DNA from: Elusimicrobia bacterium HGW-Elusimicrobia-2
Lineage (GTDB): Bacteria; CG03
Length of the DNA: 37,797 nt
Direction: 5' to 3'
NCBI GenBank assembly: GCA_002841685.1
Contig: PHAM01000011.1
Coordinates: 1 to 37,797 of the forward strand
Program-made: the position numbers and the translations under genes
The notes under the pieces: model-generated
Seen by the model: only the letters and a program-made list of their open reading frames with translations
Told to the model about the DNA's origin: nothing
Databases searched by the model: none
Part shown: piece by piece, positions 9,979-19,332 of the stretch
Layout: the number at the start of each line of letters is the position of its first letter
How positions within the stretch are numbered: position 1 is the first letter of the stretch

Positions 9979-10427
9979 TGCTCTCTCCCGTACTCTTTGT
10001 CTGCACGGGCAACACCTGCCGTTCTGTTATGGCTGAGGGTATTTTCAAAAAAAACGCTCCGGGTTTAAAGGCGTCTTCCGCGGGGACTGCGGCAAATCCG
10101 TCCTATCGCATTTTCGGGGTGCTTGAGGAGATTTTGGATAAAGAGGGCATCCCTTGCAAAAATCATGTGTCAACGCAGGTGACAAAAGAAATACTGGCTG
10201 ATGCCGTTCTTGTGCTGTGCATGGAAGACCGTCATGCGGATTATATAAGAGAAAAATTTCCCTTTGCATCCGGCAAGGTTTTCCTCCTGTCGGAATACGC
10301 CGGAGAAAAAGGGGAAATACCGGATCCCATAGGTTCGGGGAAAGAGTTTTACAGGAAAACTTTTGATACAATATCCGCTCTTGTGATAAAGATAATAAGG
10401 CAACCCGGAGGAAAGCGAAATGTTTGA
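9978..10427 (+). CDS. Low-molecular-weight phosphatase, predicted protein-arginine phosphatase (YwlE-like)
   Basis: 149 aa; P-loop '[16 protein letters not shown]' with Thr as in YwlE; '[17 protein letters not shown]'. Confidence 0.9.
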   Translation: MLSPVLFVCTGNTCRSVMAEGIFKKNAPGLKASSAGTAANPSYRIFGVLEEILDKEGIPCKNHVSTQVTKEILADAVLVLCMEDRHADYIREKFPFASGKVFLLSEYAGEKGEIPDPIGSGKEFYRKTFDTISALVIKIIRQPGGKRNV

Positions 10428-11664
10428 ACATCTGAAAAACAGCGATAAAGAAGTGTATGACATAATAGAGAGAGAGCACCGCCGTCAGGAGGACAATCTT
10501 GAGATGATAGCATCCGAGAATTTCGCGTCTTTCTCCGTGCTGGAGGCGGCATCGTCTTTTTTCACCAACAAATACGCGGAGGGCTATCCCGGCAAAAGAT
10601 ATTACGGCGGCTGCCTTTACTGCGATGAGATAGAGCTGATGGCCATTGAAAGGTGCAAACGCATTTTCGGCGCCGAGCACGCTAATGTACAGCCGCTTTC
10701 CGGCACAGCCGCGAACATGGCTGTTTATTTCGCCGTTCTGGAACAGGGGGACAGCATCCTGAGCATGGACCTCGCTCACGGCGGGCACCTTTCGCACGGT
10801 CATCCGCTCTCATTTTCAGGACGGTTCTACAAGATCATACCCGCCAAAAACAACTTGGAAACAGGGCTTATAGATTATGAGAGAATGGAAAAACTCGCGT
10901 TGGAAAACAAGCCGAAACTGATAATCTGCGGAGCCTCGGCCTATCCGAGGATCATAGATTTTAAAAGGTACAGGGAAATAGCCGATAAGGCGGGGGCATA
11001 TCTGATGGCGGACATAGCTCACATCGCCGGTCTCGTGGCCGCCGGCGAGCATCCGTCTCCGTTCCCTTTTTGCGATTTTGTCACCACGACCACGCACAAA
11101 ACCCTCAGGGGGCCGAGGGGCGGGGTGATAATGTCGAAAAAAGAGCACGCCGCCATTATTGACCGCCAGGTTTTCCCGGGAATACAGGGAGGCCCGCACA
11201 TGCACATAATAGCCGCCAAGGCCGCGGCTTTCGGCGAAGCCTTAAAGCCGGAATTCCGCAGTTATCAGCGGCAGATTGTGAAAAACAGCAAGGCGCTGGC
11301 GGCAGGCCTTCTGAGAAACGGTTTTACGCTGGTCACCGGAGGAACGGATAATCACATGGTGCTCGTTGATTTAAGGAACAGGAATATGACGGGTAAAACC
11401 GCGCAGAATATTCTTGAAGACGCGGGCATAACCGCCAACAAGAACTCAATTCCCGGCGATCCGGAAAAACCCTTTGTAACATCCGGCATCAGGCTCGGAA
11501 CACCCGCCGTTACAACACGCGGCATGAAGGAAGCGGAAATGACCCGCATCGCCGAATTTATAAACCGGGCGGTGGAAGCGGGTGAAAACAAAAAAGCCCT
11601 CAATGCCATCAGGGATGAAGTGAAAACCATGACGGCGGATTTCCCGATATATAAAAGCGAATGA
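10420..11664 (+). CDS. glyA: Serine hydroxymethyltransferase
   Basis: 414 aa; '[11 protein letters not shown]', '[16 protein letters not shown]', PLP lysine '[15 protein letters not shown]'. Confidence 0.98.
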   Translation: MFEHLKNSDKEVYDIIEREHRRQEDNLEMIASENFASFSVLEAASSFFTNKYAEGYPGKRYYGGCLYCDEIELMAIERCKRIFGAEHANVQPLSGTAANMAVYFAVLEQGDSILSMDLAHGGHLSHGHPLSFSGRFYKIIPAKNNLETGLIDYERMEKLALENKPKLIICGASAYPRIIDFKRYREIADKAGAYLMADIAHIAGLVAAGEHPSPFPFCDFVTTTTHKTLRGPRGGVIMSKKEHAAIIDRQVFPGIQGGPHMHIIAAKAAAFGEALKPEFRSYQRQIVKNSKALAAGLLRNGFTLVTGGTDNHMVLVDLRNRNMTGKTAQNILEDAGITANKNSIPGDPEKPFVTSGIRLGTPAVTTRGMKEAEMTRIAEFINRAVEAGENKKALNAIRDEVKTMTADFPIYKSE

Positions 11665-12650
11665 TCTATCTGGCGGCTTTTTTCATACCGATGCTGTTTC
11701 TCCTTATTTTTGAGCCGGCTTTTATCAATTTCGCGGAGAAAAAACGAGTTTACGACAAACCCTCGAGCAGAAAGATACACACCCGCCTGGTTCCTTTGTG
11801 GGGAGGGCTGGGGATATGGATCAGCGTCTGGGCGGGCCTGGCGCTGCTTTATTTCATTTCGGATGAAGTGAAACTTCTGCTTGCCGCGAATTTTTCGGCG
11901 GTCAACGGGGTCTTCCTCGGGAGCCTCATAATACTCATAACCGGCATGGCTGATGACCGCCAGGCGGTCAGTCCGACGGTAAAACTTCTCGCTCAGACAA
12001 TAGCGGTTATGATGGTGCTGATGTACGGGGTGGAGATCACCGGTTTCAAGATACCGTTCATGAATTATGTGATGTTCCCGCGGCTGGGTTCTATAATAAT
12101 CACGGCGCTGTGGATGCTCGCTTTCACCAATGTGATAAATCTTATAGACGGCGTGGACGGCCTCGCCTGCGGCATTTCGGCGATCGCGGCTTTTACCTTT
12201 TCAATTGTGATCATCATTGAGGCGTCTTTCGGCCTTCTTCCCGGCGGCAGTTTTTTTGCGCTGCTTTCTCTTCTCCTTTCCGGCGCCTGCCTGGGTTTCC
12301 TGTATTTTAATTTTCCGCCGGCCGGCGTTTTTCTCGGCGATTCGGGAAGCCTTCTCCTCGGTTTTTTTCTGGGCATAATAGCCATTCAGGGGATGCTCAA
12401 GCTCACCGCCGCCATAGCGCTGGTCATACCGATCATGGTTGTGGCTCTGCCTATTTTTGATGTTGTCTCCGCGATAATAAGGCGCTCCCGCGCGAATGTG
12501 CCCATAATGAGGGCGGATTCGGAGCACATCCACCACAAGCTCCTGAAGGGGGGCTGGTCTTCAAGGGAAGTGTCGCTGCTCATGTACAATCTGACGCTGA
12601 TCCTTTCCATCATCGCGATAATGGCCACAATTTTTTCGATCAAAAGGTAA
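11661..12650 (+). CDS. Undecaprenyl-phosphate GlcNAc-1-phosphate transferase (MraY/WecA/TagO family)
   Basis: 329 aa; '[13 protein letters not shown]', '[12 protein letters not shown]', '[13 protein letters not shown]'. Confidence 0.93.
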   Translation: MIYLAAFFIPMLFLLIFEPAFINFAEKKRVYDKPSSRKIHTRLVPLWGGLGIWISVWAGLALLYFISDEVKLLLAANFSAVNGVFLGSLIILITGMADDRQAVSPTVKLLAQTIAVMMVLMYGVEITGFKIPFMNYVMFPRLGSIIITALWMLAFTNVINLIDGVDGLACGISAIAAFTFSIVIIIEASFGLLPGGSFFALLSLLLSGACLGFLYFNFPPAGVFLGDSGSLLLGFFLGIIAIQGMLKLTAAIALVIPIMVVALPIFDVVSAIIRRSRANVPIMRADSEHIHHKLLKGGWSSREVSLLMYNLTLILSIIAIMATIFSIKR

Positions 12651-13781
12651 ATGAGAAAAAAAATAATCCTGACTTTCGGTACGAGGCCGGAAGCGATAAA
12701 GATGGCCCCTGTGTACCTGGCGCTAAAAAAAGACAGCGCTTTTTCGGTGAAACTGGCCCTGACAGGGCAGCACAGCGATATGCTGGATGAGGCGCTTGAT
12801 ATCTTCGGCATGAAGCCGGAGTACAATCTTAATATAATGACCGCAGCGCAGAGTCTTGCCGATATCACATCCTCGGCGGTCAAACGCCTGGACGCTGTTT
12901 ATCAAAAAGAAAAGCCGGACATGGTGCTCGTCCATGGCGACACATCAACGACATTCGCCTCGGCGCTGGCGGCTTTTTACAATGGTATTCCATCAGCGCA
13001 TGTGGAAGCCGGCCTGAGGACGGGTGATAAGAATGAGCCCTTTCCCGAGGAGCTGAACAGGGTGTTAACCGACAGCATCTCGGATATACTGTTTCCGCCC
13101 ACGAAAGGAGCTCTGCGCAACATCAAAAGAGAGGGGCTGCGGCCGGCGCTTGTTTCGGTGACGGGAAACACCATAGTTGACGCGGCGGGCATGATATCCC
13201 GGGATGAGAGTGCCGTGACAGATTCAGTCCGTCGTCTGGCGGAAAAGCCGTTTGTGCTTTTTACAATGCACAGGAGAGAGTCGTGGGGAAAACCCATGGA
13301 GGGTGTTTTTGATTTTTTGAAAAAGTATTTTACATCCGCGAGGGGCGTGAATGTCGTTTATCCGGTGCACCCCAATCCGGCCGTTAAAAACACGGCCGAA
13401 AAAATTCTGGGGCTTTCCGATAATATTATTTTAACCGCGCCGCTTAATTACCGCGACCTTATTTATCTTTTGAAAAACTGCCTTTTCGCGGTGACGGATT
13501 CAGGCGGCATACAGGAAGAGGCTCTTGTTTTCGGTAAGAAAGTCGTGCTTTTGAGAGAACGCACGGAGCGGCCGGAGGGTGTCACCGCGGGCTTTGTTAA
13601 AGTCGCGGGGACGGCTCCCTCAAAAATCCGCTCGTGCATCAGCGGACTGCTGAAAGACAGTGCCGCCAAAAAAACTTTCAGGAATCCTTACGGCGACGGC
13701 AGGGCTTCCGAGCGGATAGTCAGGGCGCTGCGGAAGTATTTTGAGCTTCCTGCTACAACGCGAATCAGGGATTTTGAATAA
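12651..13781 (+). CDS. wecB: UDP-N-acetylglucosamine 2-epimerase (non-hydrolysing)
   Basis: 376 aa; 'LTFGTRPEAIKMAPV', 'VHGDTSTTFASALAAFY', 'HVEAGLRTGD', 'DSGGIQEEA'. Confidence 0.96.
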   Translation: MRKKIILTFGTRPEAIKMAPVYLALKKDSAFSVKLALTGQHSDMLDEALDIFGMKPEYNLNIMTAAQSLADITSSAVKRLDAVYQKEKPDMVLVHGDTSTTFASALAAFYNGIPSAHVEAGLRTGDKNEPFPEELNRVLTDSISDILFPPTKGALRNIKREGLRPALVSVTGNTIVDAAGMISRDESAVTDSVRRLAEKPFVLFTMHRRESWGKPMEGVFDFLKKYFTSARGVNVVYPVHPNPAVKNTAEKILGLSDNIILTAPLNYRDLIYLLKNCLFAVTDSGGIQEEALVFGKKVVLLRERTERPEGVTAGFVKVAGTAPSKIRSCISGLLKDSAAKKTFRNPYGDGRASERIVRALRKYFELPATTRIRDFE

Positions 13782-13786
13782 GGGGG

Positions 13787-14221
13787 ATGATTATGAACAA
13801 CAGATGGGTCATAAAGGTAGCGGCGCTGGCGGCGGTCATGCTTTTTCCTTTGTTCCTGCGCGCGCAGGATGTGAGGGAACTGATGAGAGAAAAAAAATGG
13901 ACTGCCGCAAGGGCGCGGTGCGAGGAACTCCTTAAAGAGAATCCTTCGGACGCGGGGCTTCTGATAAGCGCGGGGATATGCGCTGTCAATCAGAGGAATT
14001 ATGCCGCGGCGATAGAACATCTTTCGCGCGCCTCGGAAATAAGTCCGAAAAAATTCCTCCCGGCTTATCTCCTGGGAGTGATATACGAGGAGACGGGTAA
14101 TCTGTATAAAGCCCGCGCGTATTTTGAGAAGGCTCTTAAAAACGCAAAAGATAAAAAAGCCAAGGACCGCGCCGAGAAACATCTGGACAATGTTTCTGAG
14201 GCCATCGGGGAGGGAAGATGA
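13787..14221 (+). CDS. Secreted tetratricopeptide-repeat protein
   Basis: 144 aa; signal-like N-terminus; TPR pattern 'LLISAGICAVNQRNYAAAIEHLSRASEISPKKFLPAYLLGVIYEETGNLYKARAYFEKAL'. Confidence 0.8.
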   Translation: MIMNNRWVIKVAALAAVMLFPLFLRAQDVRELMREKKWTAARARCEELLKENPSDAGLLISAGICAVNQRNYAAAIEHLSRASEISPKKFLPAYLLGVIYEETGNLYKARAYFEKALKNAKDKKAKDRAEKHLDNVSEAIGEGR

Positions 14222-14784
14222 AACTCAATTCATGGGGGATCCCCGCGGCGCTTTCTTTTTCGCTGATCTGCGGCTGTTATCCGCGGGCCAACTGGAAAAA
14301 AGATTATGATTATAAAAGCCTGCGCAATATAGCCGTTGCCCGTCTTGACAGCCCGGAAGATAACGCCTCCTCCGGCGGAGCCGTGAGGGATATGATATCA
14401 AGCTATCTCATCGAGAGCGGCGTCAAGGTCGTGGATTCCAAGGTCTTTGATAAGATGATGCAGAATGCCGCCCCGAAGAGCGACGCACTCTTCGCTCAGA
14501 TCGGCAATCTCGCCGGAGCCGATGCCATTATAGACGGGAGCGTCCTGCGCTGGCAGGAAGAGAAGGAAGAGCGGGTTTATTACACCGGCCCCGACGGAAA
14601 AGTCTCTTATGAGACGGCTTTTTACAACGCCAAAGTTGATATCACCCTTCGGCTGATAGATGTGAAAACGGGAGAAGTCGTGTGGGCAAACAGTGATTCC
14701 TACGAATCTTTTGACATAAGGCACACGATGGAAAGCGCGGTTTACACGACGATGCGGCCGCTGAAAAAACTGCTGCTCGATTAG
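14218..14784 (+). CDS. Putative lipoprotein, CsgG/LpoB-like fold
   Basis: 188 aa; lipobox-like 'LICGC'; 'IAVARLDSPEDN...YLIESGVKVVDSKVF...GADAIIDGSVLRW...DITLRLIDVKTGEVVWANSDS'. Confidence 0.65.
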   Translation: MKLNSWGIPAALSFSLICGCYPRANWKKDYDYKSLRNIAVARLDSPEDNASSGGAVRDMISSYLIESGVKVVDSKVFDKMMQNAAPKSDALFAQIGNLAGADAIIDGSVLRWQEEKEERVYYTGPDGKVSYETAFYNAKVDITLRLIDVKTGEVVWANSDSYESFDIRHTMESAVYTTMRPLKKLLLD

Positions 14785-14822
14785 AGTTGTCCTTGCGGAC
14801 AAATTAGCTAAAACCGCGGCTG

Positions 14823-14851
14823 TTGCATATTAGGGTTTTTTTTTATATTTT
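14823..14851 (+). promoter_or_regulatory. Putative rnpB promoter
   Basis: TTGCAT (14823-14828) - 17 nt - TATTTT (14846-14851), just upstream of RNase P helix P1 (14856). Confidence 0.55.
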
Positions 14852-14855
14852 AGCA

Positions 14856-15162
14856 GGGGAGATGATTCGGACGGCCGCCCGCTCAGGCGGGAGGAAAGTC
14901 CGGACTTCACAGAGCACGGCATCCGCCGAAAGGCGGAGGTCCGCCGAAAGGCGGATACGGAAAGTGGCACAGAAACCAGGTACGGGCCCGCATAATGCGG
15001 GTGCCGTAGTGAAAAGGCTAAACCCTGCCGGAAGCAAGGCCAAGCAGTCCCGTTGTTTTTCTTCGCGGAAAAACGCAAGCTGCTCGTTTGGAATACGGGA
15101 CGGGTAGGCCGCATAGATGAATGGCCGTTAGAACAGAATCCGGCTTATGGAATCATCTCCCC
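14856..15162 (+). ncRNA. rnpB: RNase P RNA (bacterial)
   Basis: Conserved blocks 'gaggaaagtccggacttcacagagca', 'cagaaacc', 'ggaagcaaggccaa', 'gggtaggccgcatagatgaatggccgttagaacagaatccggcttat'; P1 12-bp helix ggggagatgatt / aatcatctcccc. Confidence 0.95.
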
Positions 15163-15181
15163 CGAGAATAAAGGAGGAAAA

Positions 15182-15565
15182 ATGGGAAGGGATATGGTAA
15201 ATCTGATTTTCATCAGCGTCATCCTTTTTTTGTCTTTGTGGGAAACGGCGGGAATATATTTGGCCCGGACAAGGGGCTTGACGCGCAATGTTTCAAGGCT
15301 GCTCACGCATTCTCTCATCCTCACCTTTTCGGTTGTGGCCCTGATACAGATCCTTTTCTGGGAAGACGCCCTGAACTCTCTTTTCAGGCAGACCGTCGCG
15401 GCTCCGGTGGCGGCGGTTCTGTTTTTCATGTTTGTCCTGTCATTCGCCGAGTCTTTCTCAGCCGCGAAAGCGAGATTGACAGGCCTGACAAAGAATATTT
15501 CAAGAACACTCACTCATGGAATCATATGCGTTCTGGTTGGCGCTCTCTTTTTCAGAATCATCTGA
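15182..15565 (+). CDS. Small membrane protein with internal duplication (127 aa; unknown function)
   Basis: RBS 'aaggagga' and ATG at 15182, in frame with track ORF 15053-15565 whose upstream start lies inside rnpB; repeats 'GLTRNVSRLLTHSLI' / 'GLTKNISRTLTHGII'. Confidence 0.75.
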   Translation: MGRDMVNLIFISVILFLSLWETAGIYLARTRGLTRNVSRLLTHSLILTFSVVALIQILFWEDALNSLFRQTVAAPVAAVLFFMFVLSFAESFSAAKARLTGLTKNISRTLTHGIICVLVGALFFRII

Positions 15566-15650
15566 TTTTGTCCCCACAGGCTTCTGTTTTTACATCTTGC
15601 GCGGGTTTTGAAATTATGTTAACATTTCGCAGTTTTTAAGGAGGTTCAGG

Positions 15651-15902
15651 ATGAACATTTATGTTGGTAATTTGGCATGGGGTATGGCGGACGAAGACTT
15701 GAAGAGCGCTTTTGAAGAGTTCGGCGAAGTCACTTCCGCGGTGGTCATTAAAGACAAATTCACGGGACGCTCAAGAGGTTTCGGATTTGTTGAGATGACT
15801 TCAGAAGAAGCGGGCGACAAGGCTATTGCCGCTCTTAACGGAAAAGATCTGAAGGGAAGAGAGGTTAAAGTAAACAAAGCAAAACCCCGCGAAGAGAGAT
15901 AA
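15651..15902 (+). CDS. RNA-binding protein, single RRM domain
   Basis: 83 aa; RNP2 'IYVGNLAWG', RNP1 'RSRGFGFVEM'; RBS 'aaggagg'. Confidence 0.97.
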   Translation: MNIYVGNLAWGMADEDLKSAFEEFGEVTSAVVIKDKFTGRSRGFGFVEMTSEEAGDKAIAALNGKDLKGREVKVNKAKPREER

Positions 15903-15958
15903 ATTTTCGCGCGACACATATTTCGTAACACAAGGTTTACACCGTTTGTTTGAAATGC

Positions 15959-15988
15959 CGCGGAGAGGAATAATATCTTCTCCGCGGT
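15959..15988 (+). terminator. Stem-loop downstream of the RRM gene; candidate terminator or 3' stabiliser
   Basis: CCGCGGAGA...TCTCCGCGG 9-bp stem; no strong U tract follows. Confidence 0.4.
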
Positions 15989-16123
15989 TGTGTCATTTAC
16001 GGGCTTGTTCAAAAGCCCTCATCATTTTCACTTTCCGCAATTCCTGAATTTCACACAAATTCCGCGATCTAAATAATTGTCTCCGGATACCGTCTGAGGC
16101 AATGTCTTATTCTGTTAAAAATC

Positions 16124-16147
16124 CGGTTAATTTTTCGGTTAATTTTT
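16124..16147. repeat. Two tandem copies of CGGTTAATTTTT
   Basis: Exact 12-bp direct repeat upstream of the GDPD promoter. Confidence 0.85.
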
Positions 16148-16173
16148 CGCGGCTTTTTCAAGTGCGGGGAAAG

Positions 16174-16182
16174 TGCTACAAT
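16174..16182 (+). promoter_or_regulatory. Putative extended -10 (TGC-TACAAT) of the GDPD gene
   Basis: TG-n-TACAAT, 8 nt before ATG 16191. Confidence 0.45.
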
Positions 16183-16190
16183 ATCATCTT

Positions 16191-16889
16191 ATGAAATGTT
16201 TGATAATAGGACACCGGGGCGCGAAGGGACTTGCGCCCGAGAACACTCTCAAGGCTTTCAGGATAGGCCTTGAAAGAGCCGATGCTGTTGAGTGCGATGT
16301 GAGGCTCACAGAGGACGGTTTGCTCGTGGTGATACACGACGGGAGCCTCATAAGAAGGGCCCGCGTGCGGGGCATGGTTAAAGATTTCACGATGGCCGAG
16401 CTGGCCGCTTTTGACGCGGGTTTCGGCGAAAAATTTCCGTCCCTGGAAGATGTTATCAGGCTGGCCGCCTGTTCCGACAAGACGCTGATCATAGAGATAA
16501 AAACATTTGCGCGGGAGAATCCGCGTTTGCCGGCGGAAGCGCTTAAAAAGACGCTTTCGGCCTTCTCAAGTCTTCCAAAAATAATGATCTGCTCTTTCAA
16601 TCATGAAACACTGAAACATTTCAGGAAGATCATGCCGGGAATAACGATAATAGCTACAATGAAAAAAGGTATGAGCGACGCCGAGATAGAAAAGGCCATT
16701 GACGATTTGTCGCCGGAGGGCGTGAGCGTTGAGTTCCGGGACTTGACTCCGGCGCTCGCCGCGAAAATAAAAGCCGGGGGTATGTTCCTGCAGGCCTGGG
16801 TTGTGAATGAGGACAAGGATTTCAGAAAAGTGGAGGCGATGGGCGTTGACTGGGTGTACACGGATTTTCCGGGGAAGTTCGGCAGATGA
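16191..16889 (+). CDS. Glycerophosphodiester phosphodiesterase family protein
   Basis: 'IIGHRGAKGLAPENTLKAF', 'ECDVRLTEDGLLVVIHD'; start set to the ATG before KCLIIGHRG rather than 16173. Confidence 0.9.
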   Translation: MKCLIIGHRGAKGLAPENTLKAFRIGLERADAVECDVRLTEDGLLVVIHDGSLIRRARVRGMVKDFTMAELAAFDAGFGEKFPSLEDVIRLAACSDKTLIIEIKTFARENPRLPAEALKKTLSAFSSLPKIMICSFNHETLKHFRKIMPGITIIATMKKGMSDAEIEKAIDDLSPEGVSVEFRDLTPALAAKIKAGGMFLQAWVVNEDKDFRKVEAMGVDWVYTDFPGKFGR

Positions 16890-18280
16890 GAAATAAACTA
16901 ACGGAAGGCTACATTCTAAAAGCCATTTTCATGTTGTCGTGGCCCGTGGTGGCGGCCAACATGCTCCAGACGGTTTACAATCTCACGGACGCTTTCTGGG
17001 TGGGGCGGCTGGGCGAGGCGGCCGTGGCCGCGGTTTCATTTTCCTTTCCCATTCTTTTTCTCCTCATATCCATAGGCGCGGGACTGTCAATAGCCGGTAC
17101 GGTGCTGGTCGCTCAGTATAAGGGCGCCGGGGATGATGAGAGGGCAGGTTACATATCGGCCCAGACACTGCTGATGATAACAGGGGTATGTCTTTTCATA
17201 TCCGCGGCCGGATATATTTTTACGCCCTTTCTGATCTCTCTGACGGGCGCGGAAGCCGAGGTGGTACCGGGCGCTGTTTCTTATCTTCGGGTTTCATTCG
17301 TGGGGCTGATATTCCTGTTCGCTTTTTTTGTTTTCCAGTCGCTCCTTCGCGGCGCGGGCGAGGTGAAGCTCCCCATGTACATCGTTCTTGCGACGGTGAT
17401 ACTTAATTTCGCCGCGGATCCGATATTTATAATGGGCTGGGGGCCCGTTCCGGCCTGGGGTGTGGCGGGGGCTGCGGTGTCGACGATATTAACGCAGGCC
17501 TTGGCGGCTATCGCGGCTTTGGCGATGCTGCTGAGCGGAAAATACGGCATAAAGATGAAGGCCGATTATTTCAGGCCGGACCAGGCTCTTATGAAAAAAA
17601 TATTCCTGCTCGGCCTGCCGTCGTCTCTCGAGCATTCCGTCAGGGCTTTCAGTTTTACGCTCATGGTGTTTCTCGTCGGGGCATTCGGCACCGCCGCCGT
17701 AGCCTCTTACGGTATCGTCACGAGGCTCATAAGTTTTATAATCATGGCCGCCGTGGGTGTGGCCATGGCTACGACAACGCTTGTCGGCCATAACATCGGC
17801 GCGGGAAATAACCGGAGGGCAAAGAAAATAGCCCTGACGGCCTCGCTTTTCACCTTTGCCGTTATGACCATTGCGGGCGTTGTCTTCTGGTTTTATGCCG
17901 CGCCGCTGACGGCCTTTTTTATTTCAGGCAGCCCGGGTGTTGTAAAAGAGGGTTCGGATTTCATAAGAATAGTTTCGCTGACTTTCGGCTTTGCCGGCCT
18001 TCAGATAGTGCTGGGCGGAGCCTTCCGCGGTTCCGGCGACACTTTCGCGGCGATGCTCCTGACGATGCTCACATTCATCGTCCTGCGTTTTTTCAGCGCC
18101 TACGGACTCTCATTTTTCTGGGCGCAGAAAGGCATCTGGTGGTCTTTTCCCATAAGCAACATCGCCGGGGGCCTGGCCGCCGCGGCCTTTTTTGTCTGGG
18201 GCGGCTGGATGAAAAAAAACCTGACGGACGACTTTACCCTCAAGCGCGAAGAGCTTGAAGAAGCGCTTCCCCAAGAATAA
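16886..18280 (+). CDS. MATE family efflux transporter
   Basis: 464 aa, 12-TM pattern; 'PVVAANMLQTVYNLTDAFWVGRLG', 'LGLPSSLEHSVR'. Confidence 0.93.
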   Translation: MRNKLTEGYILKAIFMLSWPVVAANMLQTVYNLTDAFWVGRLGEAAVAAVSFSFPILFLLISIGAGLSIAGTVLVAQYKGAGDDERAGYISAQTLLMITGVCLFISAAGYIFTPFLISLTGAEAEVVPGAVSYLRVSFVGLIFLFAFFVFQSLLRGAGEVKLPMYIVLATVILNFAADPIFIMGWGPVPAWGVAGAAVSTILTQALAAIAALAMLLSGKYGIKMKADYFRPDQALMKKIFLLGLPSSLEHSVRAFSFTLMVFLVGAFGTAAVASYGIVTRLISFIIMAAVGVAMATTTLVGHNIGAGNNRRAKKIALTASLFTFAVMTIAGVVFWFYAAPLTAFFISGSPGVVKEGSDFIRIVSLTFGFAGLQIVLGGAFRGSGDTFAAMLLTMLTFIVLRFFSAYGLSFFWAQKGIWWSFPISNIAGGLAAAAFFVWGGWMKKNLTDDFTLKREELEEALPQE

Positions 18281-18338
18281 AGAATATTAAGGACGTCCCC
18301 TTTTTCCTAAAATCGCTATCGTTTGCCTAAAGCGGTCC

Positions 18339-18360
18339 GCGTCTAACCTTGTTTAGACGC
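18339..18360. promoter_or_regulatory. Inverted repeat GCGTCTAA-ccttgt-TTAGACGC upstream of ilvE
   Basis: Perfect 8-bp arms. Confidence 0.5.
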
Positions 18361-18369
18361 GGGATATTA

Positions 18370-18404
18370 ATTATAATACGCAAATATGTGTTTGCGCTTA
18401 TAAT
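18370..18404. promoter_or_regulatory. Long imperfect dyad overlapping candidate -10 elements of ilvE
   Basis: ATTATAATACGCAAA-tatgtg-TTTGCGCTTATAAT; contains TATAAT at 18372-18377 and 18399-18404. Confidence 0.5.
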
Positions 18405-18417
18405 ATAAGGGGGAGTC

Positions 18418-19290
18418 ATGGGGTTAAAAATTTTGCTCGACGGACAACTGGTGGAAAAAGAAAACGCTAAAATATCCGTCTTCGATCACGGCCTTCTTTA
18501 CGGCGACGGTATTTTTGAGGGAATAAGGGCATATTCTGGCCGGGTGTTCCGTATGAAAGAACACATAGACAGGCTCTACGATTCCGCCAAAGTCATAATG
18601 CTGGAAATCCCGGTGGATAAAAAGAAGATGGCAGCGGATATAAAAACAGTACTCCGCGCTAATTCTCTCCGCGACGGCTATATAAGGGTCGTTGTCACGC
18701 GTGGCGTGGGCGACCTGGGCCTCGATCCGCGAAAATGCCCGAAGGCCTCTTATTTCATAATAGCCGACAACATATCGCTTTATCCCGACGAGCTTTACAA
18801 AAACGGCCTTGAAATAGCCACGGTGTCCACGAGGCGCAATATCCCCGAATCGCTGAACCCCCGTGTCAAATCGCTGAATTATCTGAACAACATAATGGCG
18901 AAAATAGAAGGCACGCAGAGGGGCGTGGCTGAGGCTTTGATGCTGAATTCACAGGGTTATGTCGCGGAATGCACGGGAGACAATATTTTCATAATCAAAG
19001 AAGGTGTCATCACCACGCCGCCGGCCTCGGCCGGGGCTTTGCTGGGCGTCACACAGGAGGCGGTTATAGAGCTCGCGCGGAAAAGAAAGATAGAGGTAAG
19101 GAAAGAATTGTTCACCAGATACTGCGTGTTCACAGCCGACGAGTGCTTCCTCACAGGCACAGCCGCCGAGATAATACCGGTTGTAGCCCTTGACGGAAGA
19201 AAGATAGGCGACGGCAAACCTGGCTTGATCACGACGGGCCTTATCGCGGACTTCAGAAAGCTGGCCAACAGCACGGGCGAGGTAATATAA
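18418..19290 (+). CDS. ilvE: Branched-chain amino acid aminotransferase (class IV)
   Basis: 290 aa; 'FDHGLLYGDGIFEGIRAY', 'VKSLNYLNNIMAKIE', 'ADECFLTGTAAEIIPV'; RBS 'aagggggag'. Confidence 0.93.
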   Translation: MGLKILLDGQLVEKENAKISVFDHGLLYGDGIFEGIRAYSGRVFRMKEHIDRLYDSAKVIMLEIPVDKKKMAADIKTVLRANSLRDGYIRVVVTRGVGDLGLDPRKCPKASYFIIADNISLYPDELYKNGLEIATVSTRRNIPESLNPRVKSLNYLNNIMAKIEGTQRGVAEALMLNSQGYVAECTGDNIFIIKEGVITTPPASAGALLGVTQEAVIELARKRKIEVRKELFTRYCVFTADECFLTGTAAEIIPVVALDGRKIGDGKPGLITTGLIADFRKLANSTGEVI

Positions 19291-19332
19291 CCCGGATTAT
19301 CCGCGAATGAGAACATTTCTTGTCATCATTTT

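Noticed and set aside
10045-10803. 252-aa minus-strand ORF spanning the phosphatase/glyA junction
   Set aside because: Antisense to two intact conserved genes; no motifs.
14823-15114. ORFs 14823-15107 (+), 14830-15114 (-), 14843-15043 (-)
   Set aside because: They lie within RNase P RNA, whose conserved blocks and P1 helix are clear.
16002-16019. GGGCTT-gttcaa-AAGCCC hairpin as a rho-independent terminator
   Set aside because: Only a 6-bp stem and not followed by a U run; left unassigned.
18290-18310. Possible third copy of the ACGTCCCC palindromic repeat
   Set aside because: Only about 8 nt match (GACGTCCCC) and there is no CCAATAG half; insufficient.
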